A stretch of DNA of 35,743 bases from JBGSON01 sp041739085 (GCA_041739085.1 JBGSON010000020.1:1-35743); one strand, 5' to 3'; shown: positions 1 through 7,605, numbered from the stretch's first letter. Notes: generated by a model from the letters alone, not told the origin. Translations and numbers: made by a program.

Positions 1-1
1 C

Positions 2-892
2 GAGAAGAAAAAGCCAGCAATACTGGTGAGCGGCTCCCTCGCATTTGATATCATTTTTTCCATACCCATTGATTTCCGGAAATCGATCCCCCTGAACCGG
101 GGAAAGATCCGGAGTTTTAATGCGAGCTATATCGCGGAGGAAAAAAAAGAGTTTCCGGGTGGAAATGCCGGAAATATCGCTTTTTGGCTCGGGCACGAAG
201 GGATACCCTCGTTCATCTTCTCCGCATGGGGAAAGGATTTTGCCGAAAAGAAATACCGGGAGAAGCTTGAATCTCTCGGAGTTGTGATACGGGGAACGGA
301 GTGCGGTCATACCGCCCATGCGTACATGATCTCCGATCCGCTCCACCAGCAGCTCATCATCTGGCAGCCAAACGCATTCAAGCATCATGACACACAACTC
401 CTCACGGATTATTTTACAGAGGATGAACTGAAGGCGTTCTCATACGCCATTTTTTCAGTCGGAAGTCCCGAGTCCCTCCAAAACCATATCCGTACATTCA
501 GAAAACAGAACAAAAAGGCTCTTGTGATCTTTGACCCGGGGCAAGTCACTCCCCTCTTCTCGAAAAAAGCATTTCATGAGTGTTGTTCATGCTCGGATAT
601 CGTCATCGGAAATGACATCGAATTTGAACATTTCAGAAAATTTACAGTACCGAAGGGACTCATCGAGATCGAGACCCGCGGGAAAAAGGGGGTTCTGCTG
701 AGACAGTACGGAAAAGAAAAAGCGTTTCCCTCTGTGAAAGTTCAAAAAGTCGTGGAAACGACCGGCGCGGGAGACGCATTCCGTGCGGGGCTCCTCGCAG
801 GATTATCGAAGGGGAAGACCCTCGATGAATCCGTTGTCCTCGGGACGAAGCTCGGAGCGAAATGCGTCGGATATCCTTCGGGGCAATATTGA
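2..892 (+). CDS. PfkB/ribokinase-family kinase, possibly adenosine kinase (5' partial)
   Basis: This is an ATP-dependent kinase of the PfkB (ribokinase/adenosine kinase) fold. The reading frame is open to the left edge, and the residues just before the first possible start (GTG at 26) already look like the usual N-terminal beta-strand, so the true start probably lies outside the window. Counting from that GTG, the first PfkB signature (GGNAGN) is near residue 45-50 and the second (ETTGAGDAF) near residue 244-252; Asp250 in it is the expected catalytic base. The length of about 290 residues is normal for the family. The next metabolic gene is S-adenosylhomocysteine hydrolase, which releases adenosine, so adenosine is an attractive substrate. 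This is inference from context: PfkB substrate specificity cannot be read from motifs, and a ribose, fructose or other nucleoside kinase remains possible. Confidence 0.82.
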   Translation, partial: EKKKPAILVSGSLAFDIIFSIPIDFRKSIPLNRGKIRSFNASYIAEEKKEFPGGNAGNIAFWLGHEGIPSFIFSAWGKDFAEKKYREKLESLGVVIRGTECGHTAHAYMISDPLHQQLIIWQPNAFKHHDTQLLTDYFTEDELKAFSYAIFSVGSPESLQNHIRTFRKQNKKALVIFDPGQVTPLFSKKAFHECCSCSDIVIGNDIEFEHFRKFTVPKGLIEIETRGKKGVLLRQYGKEKAFPSVKVQKVVETTGAGDAFRAGLLAGLSKGKTLDESVVLGTKLGAKCVGYPSGQY

Positions 893-1035
893 ATGTGAGT
901 GTTGCCGGAGTCAAACAACAGGATCCCTCTTTAATTTCTTCTCAGATTGTAAAGAGAAATCAATTGTTTCAGTAATTTGCACTCAAACAATAATACTTGA
1001 GAGAAATTATTATAAAAAATGACTTCTCTTCTTCC

Positions 1036-1623
1036 ATGAACGAATTATTTCGAGGAAAATATCGAATACCATCTGTTCGTCTGAAGCATTGGGATTATTC
1101 ACATCCCGGATATTATTTCATCACCATTTGCACGAAAAATCGGATCCCATTTTTCGGCACATTGAATAATGGCAAAATGATTTTGAATACGTTTGGGGAA
1201 ATAATAAAAAAATATTGGATGGAAATCCCAAACCATTTTTCACATGTGTCCATCGATGAATTTATTATAATGCCGGAACATATTCATGGAATTATTGTAA
1301 TCCGTGAACGCAATAACATGATTCATAATGATGACGCGATCAATCGCAGAGACGCGATTCATTGTAGAGACGCGATTAATCGCGTCTCTTCGAACGGTGG
1401 CATTACAAATCACAATAATCCCATGTTATCCAATGATTCATTGGGGGCAATAATACGATGGTTGAAAGGACGAACAACATTTGAAATCCGAAAAATCCAT
1501 CCCCATTTTTCCTGGCAAACGCGATTTTGTGACCGTATTGTTTCCGACGACGAAGGTTTGAATAATATCCGGGAATATATACAATATAATCCAATGAAAC
1601 ATTCATTCAGGGATAAACCCTGA
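1036..1623 (+). CDS. IS200-like / REP-associated (RAYT) Y1 transposase
   Basis: This is a single-strand DNA transposase of the HUH Y1 superfamily, RAYT branch. The N-terminus carries the family hallmark (RLKHWDY followed by GYYFITICT), the HUH metal-binding motif is PEHIHGII, and the probable catalytic tyrosine lies in the C-terminal helix YIQYNPMKHS. I chose the ATG at 1036 because it gives the usual 10-15 residue lead; a TTG at 997 is in frame. The gene is visibly AT-richer than its neighbours, which suggests transfer. Between the HUH motif and the C-terminal helix sits a low-complexity insert encoded by three 18-nt repeats (see the repeat feature). I see no flanking terminal inverted repeats or REP hairpins, so it may be a solitary domesticated copy. 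Identification is strong; whether it is still active is unknown. Confidence 0.85.
   Translation: MNELFRGKYRIPSVRLKHWDYSHPGYYFITICTKNRIPFFGTLNNGKMILNTFGEIIKKYWMEIPNHFSHVSIDEFIIMPEHIHGIIVIRERNNMIHNDDAINRRDAIHCRDAINRVSSNGGITNHNNPMLSNDSLGAIIRWLKGRTTFEIRKIHPHFSWQTRFCDRIVSDDEGLNNIREYIQYNPMKHSFRDKP
1333..1389 (+). repeat. Three 18-nt tandem units ending in a perfect 24-bp palindrome, inside the transposase gene
   Basis: Three copies of an 18-nt unit beginning GACGCGAT start at 1333, 1351 and 1369. The last runs into a perfect palindrome (1366-1389) with arms AGAGACGCGATT and AATCGCGTCTCT. The period keeps the reading frame open and encodes repeated D-A-I-[NH]-[RC]-R. Frame-preserving repeats of this kind look like a small insertion sequence that spreads inside ORFs. 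Confidence 0.85.
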
Positions 1624-1645
1624 CCACGACCATTTATCATTATTT

Positions 1646-2935
1646 ATGAACGATTACCACATCGCCGATATCGCACTTGCTTCATGGGGGAGAAAAGAAA
1701 TCGAGATCGCAGAGACGGAAATGCCCGGCCTCATGGCTCTTCGCAAAGAATTCTCCAGGAAGAAGCCGTTGAAAGGCGCACGCATCGCTGGATGCGTCCA
1801 CATGACGATCCAGACCGCTGTGCTTATAGAAAGCCTTATCGAACTCGGCGCGGAAGTAAGATGGAGCTCCTGCAATATTTTTTCCACCCAGGATCATGCA
1901 GCGGCGGCGATCGCAAAACGCGGTATTCCTGTTTTTGCCTGGAAGGGGGAAACTGAAAAGGAATACTGGAAAAATATAGACCGGACGATATCAGGTCCGA
2001 AAGGATGGAAGCCAGACCTCCTCATCGATGACGGAGGAGACCTTACCATCAGGATCCATGAGAAATATCCCGAGCTCCTGAAAAACATCCGGGGCGTTTC
2101 CGAGGAGACGACGACGGGAGTGCATCGACTCTACAAAATGGAAAAAGAACGGACGCTGAAGATCCCGGCGATCAATGTGAATGATTCCGTGACGAAATCC
2201 AAATTCGACAACATCTACGGCTGCCGTGAGAGTATCGGAGAAGCCCTGAAGAGAGCCACCGACACCATGCTTGCAGGGAAAATCGCTGTAGTCTGCGGTT
2301 TTGGAGACGTGGGGAAAGGAACAGCGGAAAATCTCAAAGCCTTCAAGTGCAGAGTCCTCGTCACGGAGATCGATCCCATCTGCGCGCTCCAGGCAGCGAT
2401 GGAAGGGTATGATGTGACCACCATGGAAGACGCGGCGCCAATCGGAGATATCTTTGTCACCGCGACCGGATGCTGCGGTGTCATCACCCGGAAGCATATG
2501 GAGAAGATGAAGCACAATGCCATCGTCTGCAACATCGGACATTTCGACCATGAGATCGATGTCGCATCCTTGAGAAACCTCAAATGGGAGAACATCAAGA
2601 ACCAGGTCGACCATGTCCTCTTCCCTGACGGCAAGAGGATCATCCTCCTTGCGGAAGGCCGTCTTGTAAATCTCGGATGCGCAACCGGACATCCGAGTTT
2701 TGTCATGTCGAATTCCTTTTCGAATCAGGTCCTTGCCCAGATCGAACTCTGGAAGAACTCCGGAAAATACGAACGGGGAAAAGTCTACACGCTCCCGAAA
2801 CATCTCGATGAAAAAGTCGCCTCTCTCCACCTCGCGAAGCTCGGCGCGAAACTCACGCGCCTCACGAAGAAACAGTCGGACTATCTCGGCATTCCCGCAG
2901 AAGGACCGTTTAAGTCAGAGCTGTACCGATACTAG
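1646..2935 (+). CDS. ahcY: Adenosylhomocysteinase (S-adenosyl-L-homocysteine hydrolase)
   Basis: This cytosolic NAD-dependent enzyme splits S-adenosylhomocysteine into adenosine and homocysteine, removing the by-product that inhibits methyltransferases. The 429 residues cover the complete family architecture: a substrate domain with Glu/Thr-rich EETTTGV near 153-159 and the KSKFDN segment near 184-189, a Rossmann NAD site GFGDVGKG at 218-225, and the C-terminal PFKSELYRY tail that reaches into the NAD pocket of the partner subunit. The length matches the short bacterial/archaeal form without the 40-residue insert. No Shine-Dalgarno sequence precedes the ATG. The PfkB kinase upstream could use the adenosine product. 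The transposase gene between them appears to interrupt an older arrangement. Confidence 0.96.
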   Translation: MNDYHIADIALASWGRKEIEIAETEMPGLMALRKEFSRKKPLKGARIAGCVHMTIQTAVLIESLIELGAEVRWSSCNIFSTQDHAAAAIAKRGIPVFAWKGETEKEYWKNIDRTISGPKGWKPDLLIDDGGDLTIRIHEKYPELLKNIRGVSEETTTGVHRLYKMEKERTLKIPAINVNDSVTKSKFDNIYGCRESIGEALKRATDTMLAGKIAVVCGFGDVGKGTAENLKAFKCRVLVTEIDPICALQAAMEGYDVTTMEDAAPIGDIFVTATGCCGVITRKHMEKMKHNAIVCNIGHFDHEIDVASLRNLKWENIKNQVDHVLFPDGKRIILLAEGRLVNLGCATGHPSFVMSNSFSNQVLAQIELWKNSGKYERGKVYTLPKHLDEKVASLHLAKLGAKLTRLTKKQSDYLGIPAEGPFKSELYRY

Positions 2936-2976
2936 GAGAGTAGCATCGCTCCGGAGCAAAACACTTATCATCGGGT

Positions 2977-3735
2977 ATGACCTCCTTCATCACGACATTC
3001 CTCGAAAGCAAAGGTTTCAACAAAAAGGATATCGCAGTGTATCTCGACATTTCTAAATACGGGATATCGTATGCGAGCTCGATCGCGATCCGCACAAAAA
3101 TAGACAGGACCACGGTGTATTCAGCACTGAAAAGACTTCTTCAGAAAGGTGTCATCGCTCAGACGGAAGTGAACGATGTGAGAGCGTACATGTCCGTATC
3201 TCCGGAGATCTTTTTGAGTCAGATCGAAAGGAAGATCGAGGATTTGAACGACCAGAAGAAATCTGTATCCCTTTTTCTCGAAGAGATGAAGAAGCTGAAA
3301 AAGCAGACGTATGAAAAGCCCAAGATCCAGATCTTCGAAGGGGATGAGGCGATCATCAGCCTCTATGATTCCACTCTTGAGAAAGGAGGGGAACAGAAAT
3401 CGTTCCTGACTCTCGATAAAATACCAAAACCACTCGAGGCGTATTTGAAAAAGACATTTATCGCGGCAAAAATAAAGAAAAACGTCCACAGCAAAGTCAT
3501 CGTCTGCGACTCTCCGAGAAGCAGGCTGTATGAGTCACTCGACAGGAAATCAAACCGCGAGACAAAAATCGTGAAAAATCATCCTTTTTCTCTTGCCTCA
3601 GAGATCATTCTCTTTCAGGAAAAATCCATCGCCATCATCGATTTTCACCGGCAGATCTATGGCATCGTTATTCAGAGCGAAACGCTCTATAAGACCATCG
3701 AGACGCTCTTTGATTATGTCTGGAGCATGAATTAG
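2977..3735 (+). CDS. TrmB-family transcriptional regulator
   Basis: This is a DNA-binding regulator of the TrmB family, best known as a sugar sensor in archaea and also found in CPR bacteria. The N-terminal winged helix spans about residues 1-75 (GFNKKDIAVYLDI, then RTKIDRTTVYSALKRL as recognition helix), followed by a coiled-coil dimerisation segment (about 78-115, rich in Glu and Lys) and a C-terminal sensor-like domain of about 140 residues. It follows ahcY by 41 bp on the same strand. Its stop overlaps the stop of a convergent small ORF. The ligand cannot be inferred. There is no SD sequence before the ATG at 2977; the next in-frame Met lies well inside the protein, so this start is safe. 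Confidence 0.85.
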   Translation: MTSFITTFLESKGFNKKDIAVYLDISKYGISYASSIAIRTKIDRTTVYSALKRLLQKGVIAQTEVNDVRAYMSVSPEIFLSQIERKIEDLNDQKKSVSLFLEEMKKLKKQTYEKPKIQIFEGDEAIISLYDSTLEKGGEQKSFLTLDKIPKPLEAYLKKTFIAAKIKKNVHSKVIVCDSPRSRLYESLDRKSNRETKIVKNHPFSLASEIILFQEKSIAIIDFHRQIYGIVIQSETLYKTIETLFDYVWSMN

Positions 3736-3944
3736 TCAAAGACTGAAGCATCAAGGATGACATTCTGAAGATGGCCGCGGATCTCAGATGCACCGATGAG
3801 ATGAGGGAGAGTATGTGGTGTTCCTGATCCCGACAAACGGCATAGCATCGAGCTCACATCGTTGCGATGCGTGTCTCCTGCCATAAGACATTCGATGAGT
3901 TCTTCTGTACGCTGATGGTCTTGTGATTCTCTCATCATGCTCAT
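3732..3944 (-). CDS. Small hypothetical protein downstream of the RNHCP gene
   Basis: I do not recognise this 70-codon ORF. It starts at an ATG five bases after the RNHCP stop codon, and its stop overlaps the stop of the convergent TrmB gene, so it neatly fills the space between two real genes. The predicted peptide begins MSMMRESQDHQRTEEL, has balanced composition and ends in a helix-like segment ILDASVFD. The same frame stays open upstream to 4022 over the RNHCP 3' end, so a sequence error joining the two frames is an alternative. I see no signal peptide, membrane segment or known motif. Confidence 0.45.
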   Translation of the reverse strand: MSMMRESQDHQRTEELIECLMAGDTHRNDVSSMLCRLSGSGTPHTLPHLIGASEIRGHLQNVILDASVFD

Positions 3945-3948
3945 GGGA

Positions 3949-4284
3949 TCATATCCCGTCCTCAATTCTGTTCCCTCTCCCGATTTTTTCCGCGATCTCT
4001 GCGATACCTTCAAAATCATCATCCGCCGCGGATATGTTCTTTTGCGTTTTTCCGCATTTCTTGCACCGGTGGACGATGACCCACTCTTTTTTCCGTGACA
4101 TCTCGACGCCGGCGGGGATCATTTTCCCGTTGCACATCGAAGCCCTGTCTCCGGGCGTTTTATCATCGACATGAAGAGACATGAGGCATTTTCTGCAGTG
4201 ATTCCTGCAGGTACGCTGAGCAGGGGGATTCTCTTCTCCGCAGAACGCGCATCGGAAACCCTCTTTATGGACAATGAATCCCAC
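3949..4284 (-). CDS. RNHCP-domain zinc-binding protein
   Basis: This small protein (111 residues) carries the RNHCP domain, a predicted zinc-binding module of unknown function. Visible elements in order are CAFCGEE (first CxxC), RNHCRKCLMSLHVD (the domain signature, with Arg where Pro is most common in NHCP), PGDRAS, a lone Cys in CNGKM, and a second knuckle CKKCGKTQKN followed by the conserved DDD. It starts six bases after the TPR gene stop and is probably cotranscribed with it. The tail of about 20 residues after the conserved DDD is not alignable to anything I know. Confidence 0.8.
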   Translation of the reverse strand: MGFIVHKEGFRCAFCGEENPPAQRTCRNHCRKCLMSLHVDDKTPGDRASMCNGKMIPAGVEMSRKKEWVIVHRCKKCGKTQKNISAADDDFEGIAEIAEKIGRGNRIEDGI

Positions 4285-4290
4285 GGATAT

Positions 4291-4965
4291 CTATTGAAAT
4301 TTTTTCCGGAATTCTTTCGCGGCTTCAAGGCATTCCATCGCCCTCTCATTTGTGGGAGCGATCGCAAGAGCACGCTCAAAGAGTGTGACGGCCCGGTCGA
4401 ACGAATTGCAGTGGAGGAGGCAGACCCCGAGATCGCAGAGGATCATGGGATCATCCGGCCGGAGGTTGAGCGCACGGTCAAGAGTCGCGATCCCCTCTAT
4501 CTTTTTTCCGAGATGGAATATTCCCCAGCCGAGACACCGGAGTATCTCCGGATTGTTCGGATGTTCAAGGTTCGCTGCAAGGAGGAACTGGAGTGCGTTC
4601 TCCCATTTTCCGCGGGAAAGTTCAATGAATCCTTTCACATAATTCCCGATATAGCTCGTCGGAGAAAGCTTGATGGCAAAATTTGCCGCTTTTTCCGCCT
4701 CAGGAAGTTTATCGAGAGAGAGAAAGTTATCAGCAAGCTCCTCGACCGCGGCGAGGCAGCCGGGATCGTCGAGAAGTATTGTTTCTGCGATTTCAATGGC
4801 TTTCGAGTGATTCCCCGAGATCTTAAACTCCTCGGATTGCGCAAGCTGTGACATGACCTTCCGCGAGTAGGGCATTTCCGATGGTGTGCCTTTGATGTGA
4901 TTTTTGTAGGACATTTCCGAAATTGGAAACGGGAATAAAAATAAATTTTTCTCTTCCGAAATCAT
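4291..4965 (-). CDS. Tetratricopeptide-repeat protein
   Basis: This protein consists of TPR helical hairpins used for protein-protein contacts. At least four repeats are visible between residues 45 and 215, recognised by the W/L-G-A/Y-A-P pattern, for example NHSKAIEIAETILLDDP, GKWENALQFLLAANLEHP, KIEGIATLDRALNLRPDDP and SFDRAVTLFERALAIAPTN. There is no signal peptide or membrane segment, so it is probably cytosolic. The start is uncertain. The ATG at 4965 coincides with the expected transcription start of the promoter at 4972-5000, which would make the mRNA leaderless; an ATG at 4914 (MSYKNHIKG) would give a leader of about 50 nt. It is the first gene of a leftward cluster with the RNHCP gene and a small ORF. 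Confidence 0.8.
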   Translation of the reverse strand: MISEEKNLFLFPFPISEMSYKNHIKGTPSEMPYSRKVMSQLAQSEEFKISGNHSKAIEIAETILLDDPGCLAAVEELADNFLSLDKLPEAEKAANFAIKLSPTSYIGNYVKGFIELSRGKWENALQFLLAANLEHPNNPEILRCLGWGIFHLGKKIEGIATLDRALNLRPDDPMILCDLGVCLLHCNSFDRAVTLFERALAIAPTNERAMECLEAAKEFRKKFQ

Positions 4966-4971
4966 TACGTC

Positions 4972-5000
4972 ATTGTACTCTTGAATTATGAAAAAATCAA
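4972..5000 (-). promoter_or_regulatory. Promoter of the TPR-RNHCP cluster
   Basis: On the minus strand, TTGATT (4995-5000), 17 nt, TACAAT (4972-4977). The spacing is ideal for a housekeeping sigma factor. The expected start of transcription falls at about 4965, on an in-frame ATG. Confidence 0.6.
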
Positions 5001-5035
5001 AATCTTTTCTCGGCTTTTTTTACCCTGCTCCGGGA

Positions 5036-5494
5036 CTACCTGATCTCAATGGGAACGACTTTTGACTTGGCTTTCTTTGCCTTCGGGACATGGACGGTGA
5101 GGAGTCCCGTTTTGAACTCGGCGGTGACATCCTCCGAATTCACCGCGGAGGGAAGGATGACGCTCCTGGAAAATTTTCCCCAGTAGCATTCCTCGAGAAA
5201 AGGGTATTTTTCATCGGGAAAGAGTCCATTCGGAAAAGTCCGCTCCCCGAAGATCGTGAGGATGTCCTCAGAGATATGGACCTGGATATTCCCCGGCTCG
5301 ACACCGGCCATGGGTGCGAGGAAAATGAGCTCACGGTCCGTCTCATAAATATCAAGGGTGAGTTTTCCCTCCGGATGCGCGCTCTCTGAAGAGTCCATCT
5401 GAAGGGATCCTTTTTCGAGAGAAAAAGAAGGTTTCGCGCTGTCTGCGCTCTCTTCCTTGTTCTTTTCTTTCTCTTCGCGGATCGGGGTTTTCAT
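5036..5494 (-). CDS. Hsp20 / alpha-crystallin small heat shock protein
   Basis: This is an ATP-independent holdase chaperone of 152 residues. The first 40 or so residues are a charged, disordered N-terminal arm. The alpha-crystallin domain follows (about residues 45-140), with beta-strands such as LTLDIYETDRELIFLAPMAGV, ILTIFGER, the signature FSRSVILPSAVN and the closing GLLTVHVPK. The short C-terminal tail contains the I/V-x-I type anchor (VPIEI) that docks into neighbouring subunits. It is a monocistronic leftward gene. I see no CIRCE or ROSE-type element upstream. Confidence 0.93.
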   Translation of the reverse strand: MKTPIREEKEKNKEESADSAKPSFSLEKGSLQMDSSESAHPEGKLTLDIYETDRELIFLAPMAGVEPGNIQVHISEDILTIFGERTFPNGLFPDEKYPFLEECYWGKFSRSVILPSAVNSEDVTAEFKTGLLTVHVPKAKKAKSKVVPIEIR

Positions 5495-5734
5495 GAAGTG
5501 CGGGGAAAAACCGGGGCTATTTTCTCATTCCCCGGATAAAAAGACAAAACGAATTCTCCGCGGAAATGTGATATTGCTTAAAAAAACTGGAACAGATCGA
5601 TCAGGAGAAAATTCGCGGGAATCTTCTTGAGAAAAGAAAAAGGAGAAAACAGAAAAGAATTCCATGGGAACTCTCATGGATCCCAGATCTTTCGATCATT
5701 CGGTCCTTTGTGCTTTGTGTTTTTTCTTTTCTGC
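5495..5734. other. Intergenic spacer between hsp20 and yebC
   Basis: A 240-bp AT-rich spacer. I see no gene in it. Around 5704-5730 it contains a CTTTGTG/CTTTGTG tract belonging to the ACAAA-type simple-repeat family that recurs at 7450-7492 and 21420-21545. Confidence 0.6.
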
Positions 5735-6493
5735 TTATGAATTCGAGATCTTTTTGAGGATTTCGTCGGGAATATCGAAGTTTGATGCGACCGAGGTGAC
5801 ATCCTCGTCGTCATCGAGTGTATTTAAGAAACCGAGGACTTTCCGGGCGTCTTCTTCTCCGGATATACGCACCGTATTCGCCGGAACGAGCGAGACCTCG
5901 GAAAAGACGATCTTAAAACCCGATTTCTCCAACTCCCCTTTAATCCTGAAAAAATCAGCCGATGCGGTCGTGATCTCGATATGATCTCCTTCCTGTCCGA
6001 CATCCGTCGCACCGAGATCGATCGCGAGGAGTTCCACTTTTTCGCGGTCCTCCGAAGAGACCTCAAGTGTGATGATCCCCTTTTCAGAAAACATCCAGCC
6101 TACACAGCCTTTCTCGCCAAGATTCCCGCCGCTTTTGGAAAAAACGGATCTCACATTCGCCACGGTCCTGTTCTTATTATCCGTGAGCGTCTTCACGATG
6201 ACGGCAATGCCTTCCGGTCCGTATCCTTCGTATTCCATTTCGTAAAGCTCCGCGTTGTCTTTGTCCTCTCCCGTCCCTCTTTTGATCGCTCTTTCGACGT
6301 TCGAATTCGGCATGTTCACACTCTTCGCCTTATCGATAGCGATCCGGAGTGCGGGATTCATCGTCACATCGCCCCCTCCCGTCTTCACCGCGAGAGCGAT
6401 GTCATTGGCGTATTTCGTGAAGAGTTTTCCTTTTCTCGCATCCGCGGCTCCTTTCTTGTGGCATATGGTGCTCCATTTTGAATGTCCGGACAT
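5735..6493 (-). CDS. yebC: YebC/PmpR/TACO1-family protein
   Basis: This belongs to the conserved YebC/TACO1 family, linked to translation of difficult (for example proline-rich) stretches and, in some bacteria, described as a DNA-binding regulator. The canonical N-terminus MSGHSKWSTI fixes the start at 6493 rather than the longer frame beginning at 6514. The signatures KGAADARKGKLFTK and GYGPEGIAVIV are present, and the length of 252 residues is standard. It lies 88 bp downstream of rpsR on the same strand, so cotranscription with the bS6-bS18 genes is plausible and fits a translation role. Confidence 0.94.
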   Translation of the reverse strand: MSGHSKWSTICHKKGAADARKGKLFTKYANDIALAVKTGGGDVTMNPALRIAIDKAKSVNMPNSNVERAIKRGTGEDKDNAELYEMEYEGYGPEGIAVIVKTLTDNKNRTVANVRSVFSKSGGNLGEKGCVGWMFSEKGIITLEVSSEDREKVELLAIDLGATDVGQEGDHIEITTASADFFRIKGELEKSGFKIVFSEVSLVPANTVRISGEEDARKVLGFLNTLDDDEDVTSVASNFDIPDEILKKISNS

Positions 6494-6581
6494 AATGAAT
6501 AAGAAAAATGGCAAATACCCGGAAGAAACATCTCTCCATAGACAACGCTCTCATGTCTTCAATGAAGAGTGTATCCGGGGA

Positions 6582-6785
6582 TCAGCTTCTCACGTACGGG
6601 ATGAGGGCCATGAACCTCGCCCTCTTGATCGCCTGGGAGATCATCTTCTGCTGACGGAGTCCTGCACCGGAATAATACCTCGGTTTGATCTTATAAAAAT
6701 ACGTCGTGAATTTCCGGAGAAGGGTGACATCTTTGTAGTCGAGATGCTTGATGTCGCCTTTCATGGGTGATGTTCTTTTTTTCAT
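6582..6785 (-). CDS. rpsR: Small ribosomal subunit protein bS18
   Basis: This is ribosomal protein bS18 of the 30S platform, 67 residues. The family signature is clear: DYKDVTLLRKF, the R-Y-Y-S-G-A-G-L segment, and the C-terminal AIKRARFMALIPYV. It sits 30 bp downstream of rpsF, with which its product forms a heterodimer. Most bacteria have ssb (or ssb plus others) between these two genes; here nothing intervenes. Confidence 0.97.
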   Translation of the reverse strand: MKKRTSPMKGDIKHLDYKDVTLLRKFTTYFYKIKPRYYSGAGLRQQKMISQAIKRARFMALIPYVRS

Positions 6786-6815
6786 GGGAAAGAAGTAATA
6801 GGAAGGATCAAAGGA

Positions 6816-7319
6816 TTAAAGGATCTCATCACTCAGGATCTTGTCGAGCTTTTTCGCCCTCTCCTCAACGGTGTCTTTGGACTCATGTTCCATTTCCGTC
6901 GGAACAAAGACCTTCTTCCTCGCGACCATCGGTTCCCTCACCTTCTTCTTCTTTCTGTCCGCCCAGTATTGTTCTTCATTGATCGCGACCTGGGAGCCGT
7001 AGATCGAGGTGTAGTCTTTCGGAGTGACGGTCAAAAGATACCGGAGCACGCCCTTATTGAGCTTTAAGTTTTTTTCAAAACCTTTCAGATTTTCAGAAGG
7101 GAAGGTGAAAAGAAAAACCTGATAATACCCTTCCGTGAATTTTCTCACGGGATAGGCAAGTCTTTTCTTTCCCCAGAAATCATTAAAACTCACCGCTCCT
7201 CCGAGTTCGGTGATCTCCTTTTCTATTTTTTCCGATTCTTTTTTCGCCTGATCCTCGCCGAGTTCCGGGGAGAGGAGCATCATGATCTCATATTTTTTTG
7301 AAATTGATTCATTGTCCAT
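6816..7319 (-). CDS. rpsF: Small ribosomal subunit protein bS6, with long C-terminal extension
   Basis: This is ribosomal protein bS6, partner of bS18 on the 30S platform. The core (about residues 8-100) has the ferredoxin-like strands KKYEIMMLLSPEL, FWGKKRLAYPVRKFTEGYYQVFLFTF and the conserved NKGVLRYLLT. The start at 7319 (MDNESISKKYEIMM) fits the family better than the in-frame ATG at 7340. The protein then runs on for roughly 65 extra residues, rich in Lys, Arg and Glu, beyond the usual end. Such tails are seen in some lineages and are probably disordered or rRNA-contacting. It is the first gene of rpsF-rpsR, possibly with yebC. Confidence 0.96.
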   Translation of the reverse strand: MDNESISKKYEIMMLLSPELGEDQAKKESEKIEKEITELGGAVSFNDFWGKKRLAYPVRKFTEGYYQVFLFTFPSENLKGFEKNLKLNKGVLRYLLTVTPKDYTSIYGSQVAINEEQYWADRKKKKVREPMVARKKVFVPTEMEHESKDTVEERAKKLDKILSDEIL

Positions 7320-7384
7320 GCTTTTGTGGATGAAAGGCACCTTCTCTTGTCTTTCAAAAAGAAGGAAAAGCAGAGTGCTGGGAG

Positions 7385-7413
7385 AGTCTATATATTTTGG
7401 GGAATAAATTCAA
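7385..7413 (-). promoter_or_regulatory. Candidate rpsF promoter
   Basis: On the minus strand, TTGAAT (7408-7413) with TAGACT at 17 nt (7385-7390) or TATAGA at 15 nt (7387-7392). Transcription would start about 60 nt before the rpsF ATG. A small hairpin (CCTTCT / AGAAGG arms) lies in that leader. Neither -10 is strong. Confidence 0.4.
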
Positions 7414-7449
7414 GCAGATTTGGCGTTCATGGTCGGAAGGGACAGAGAA

Positions 7450-7492
7450 AGTACAAAACACAAAGCACAAAACACAAAAGAAAAAAGGAAGA
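7450..7492. repeat. ACAAA/CACAAA simple-repeat tract
   Basis: Degenerate repeats of (G)CACAAA and GTACAAA in the spacer between rpsF and tRNA-Glu. Related tracts occur at 5704-5730 (opposite strand) and 21420-21545. The rest of this 280-bp spacer (7341-7605) shows no gene; several near-repeats of CTTATGAACTT follow at 7500-7545. Confidence 0.7.
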
Positions 7493-7605
7493 AGAGGTAC
7501 AACTTTTTAACTTATACAAACTCTTATGAACTTTTATGAACTTCGGGAATTCTGTTGATTTTTTCTTATAAAACAGTAAAAATGCCCCTACATAAGTACC
7601 CGCCT

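Noticed and set aside
1991..2830. A 279-codon minus-strand ORF opposite ahcY
   Set aside because: It is entirely inside a strongly conserved gene and shows antisense-type composition.
7320..7400. S6:S18-type autoregulatory leader upstream of rpsF
   Set aside because: A small hairpin exists, but I could not find the conserved bulged CCG element needed to call it.
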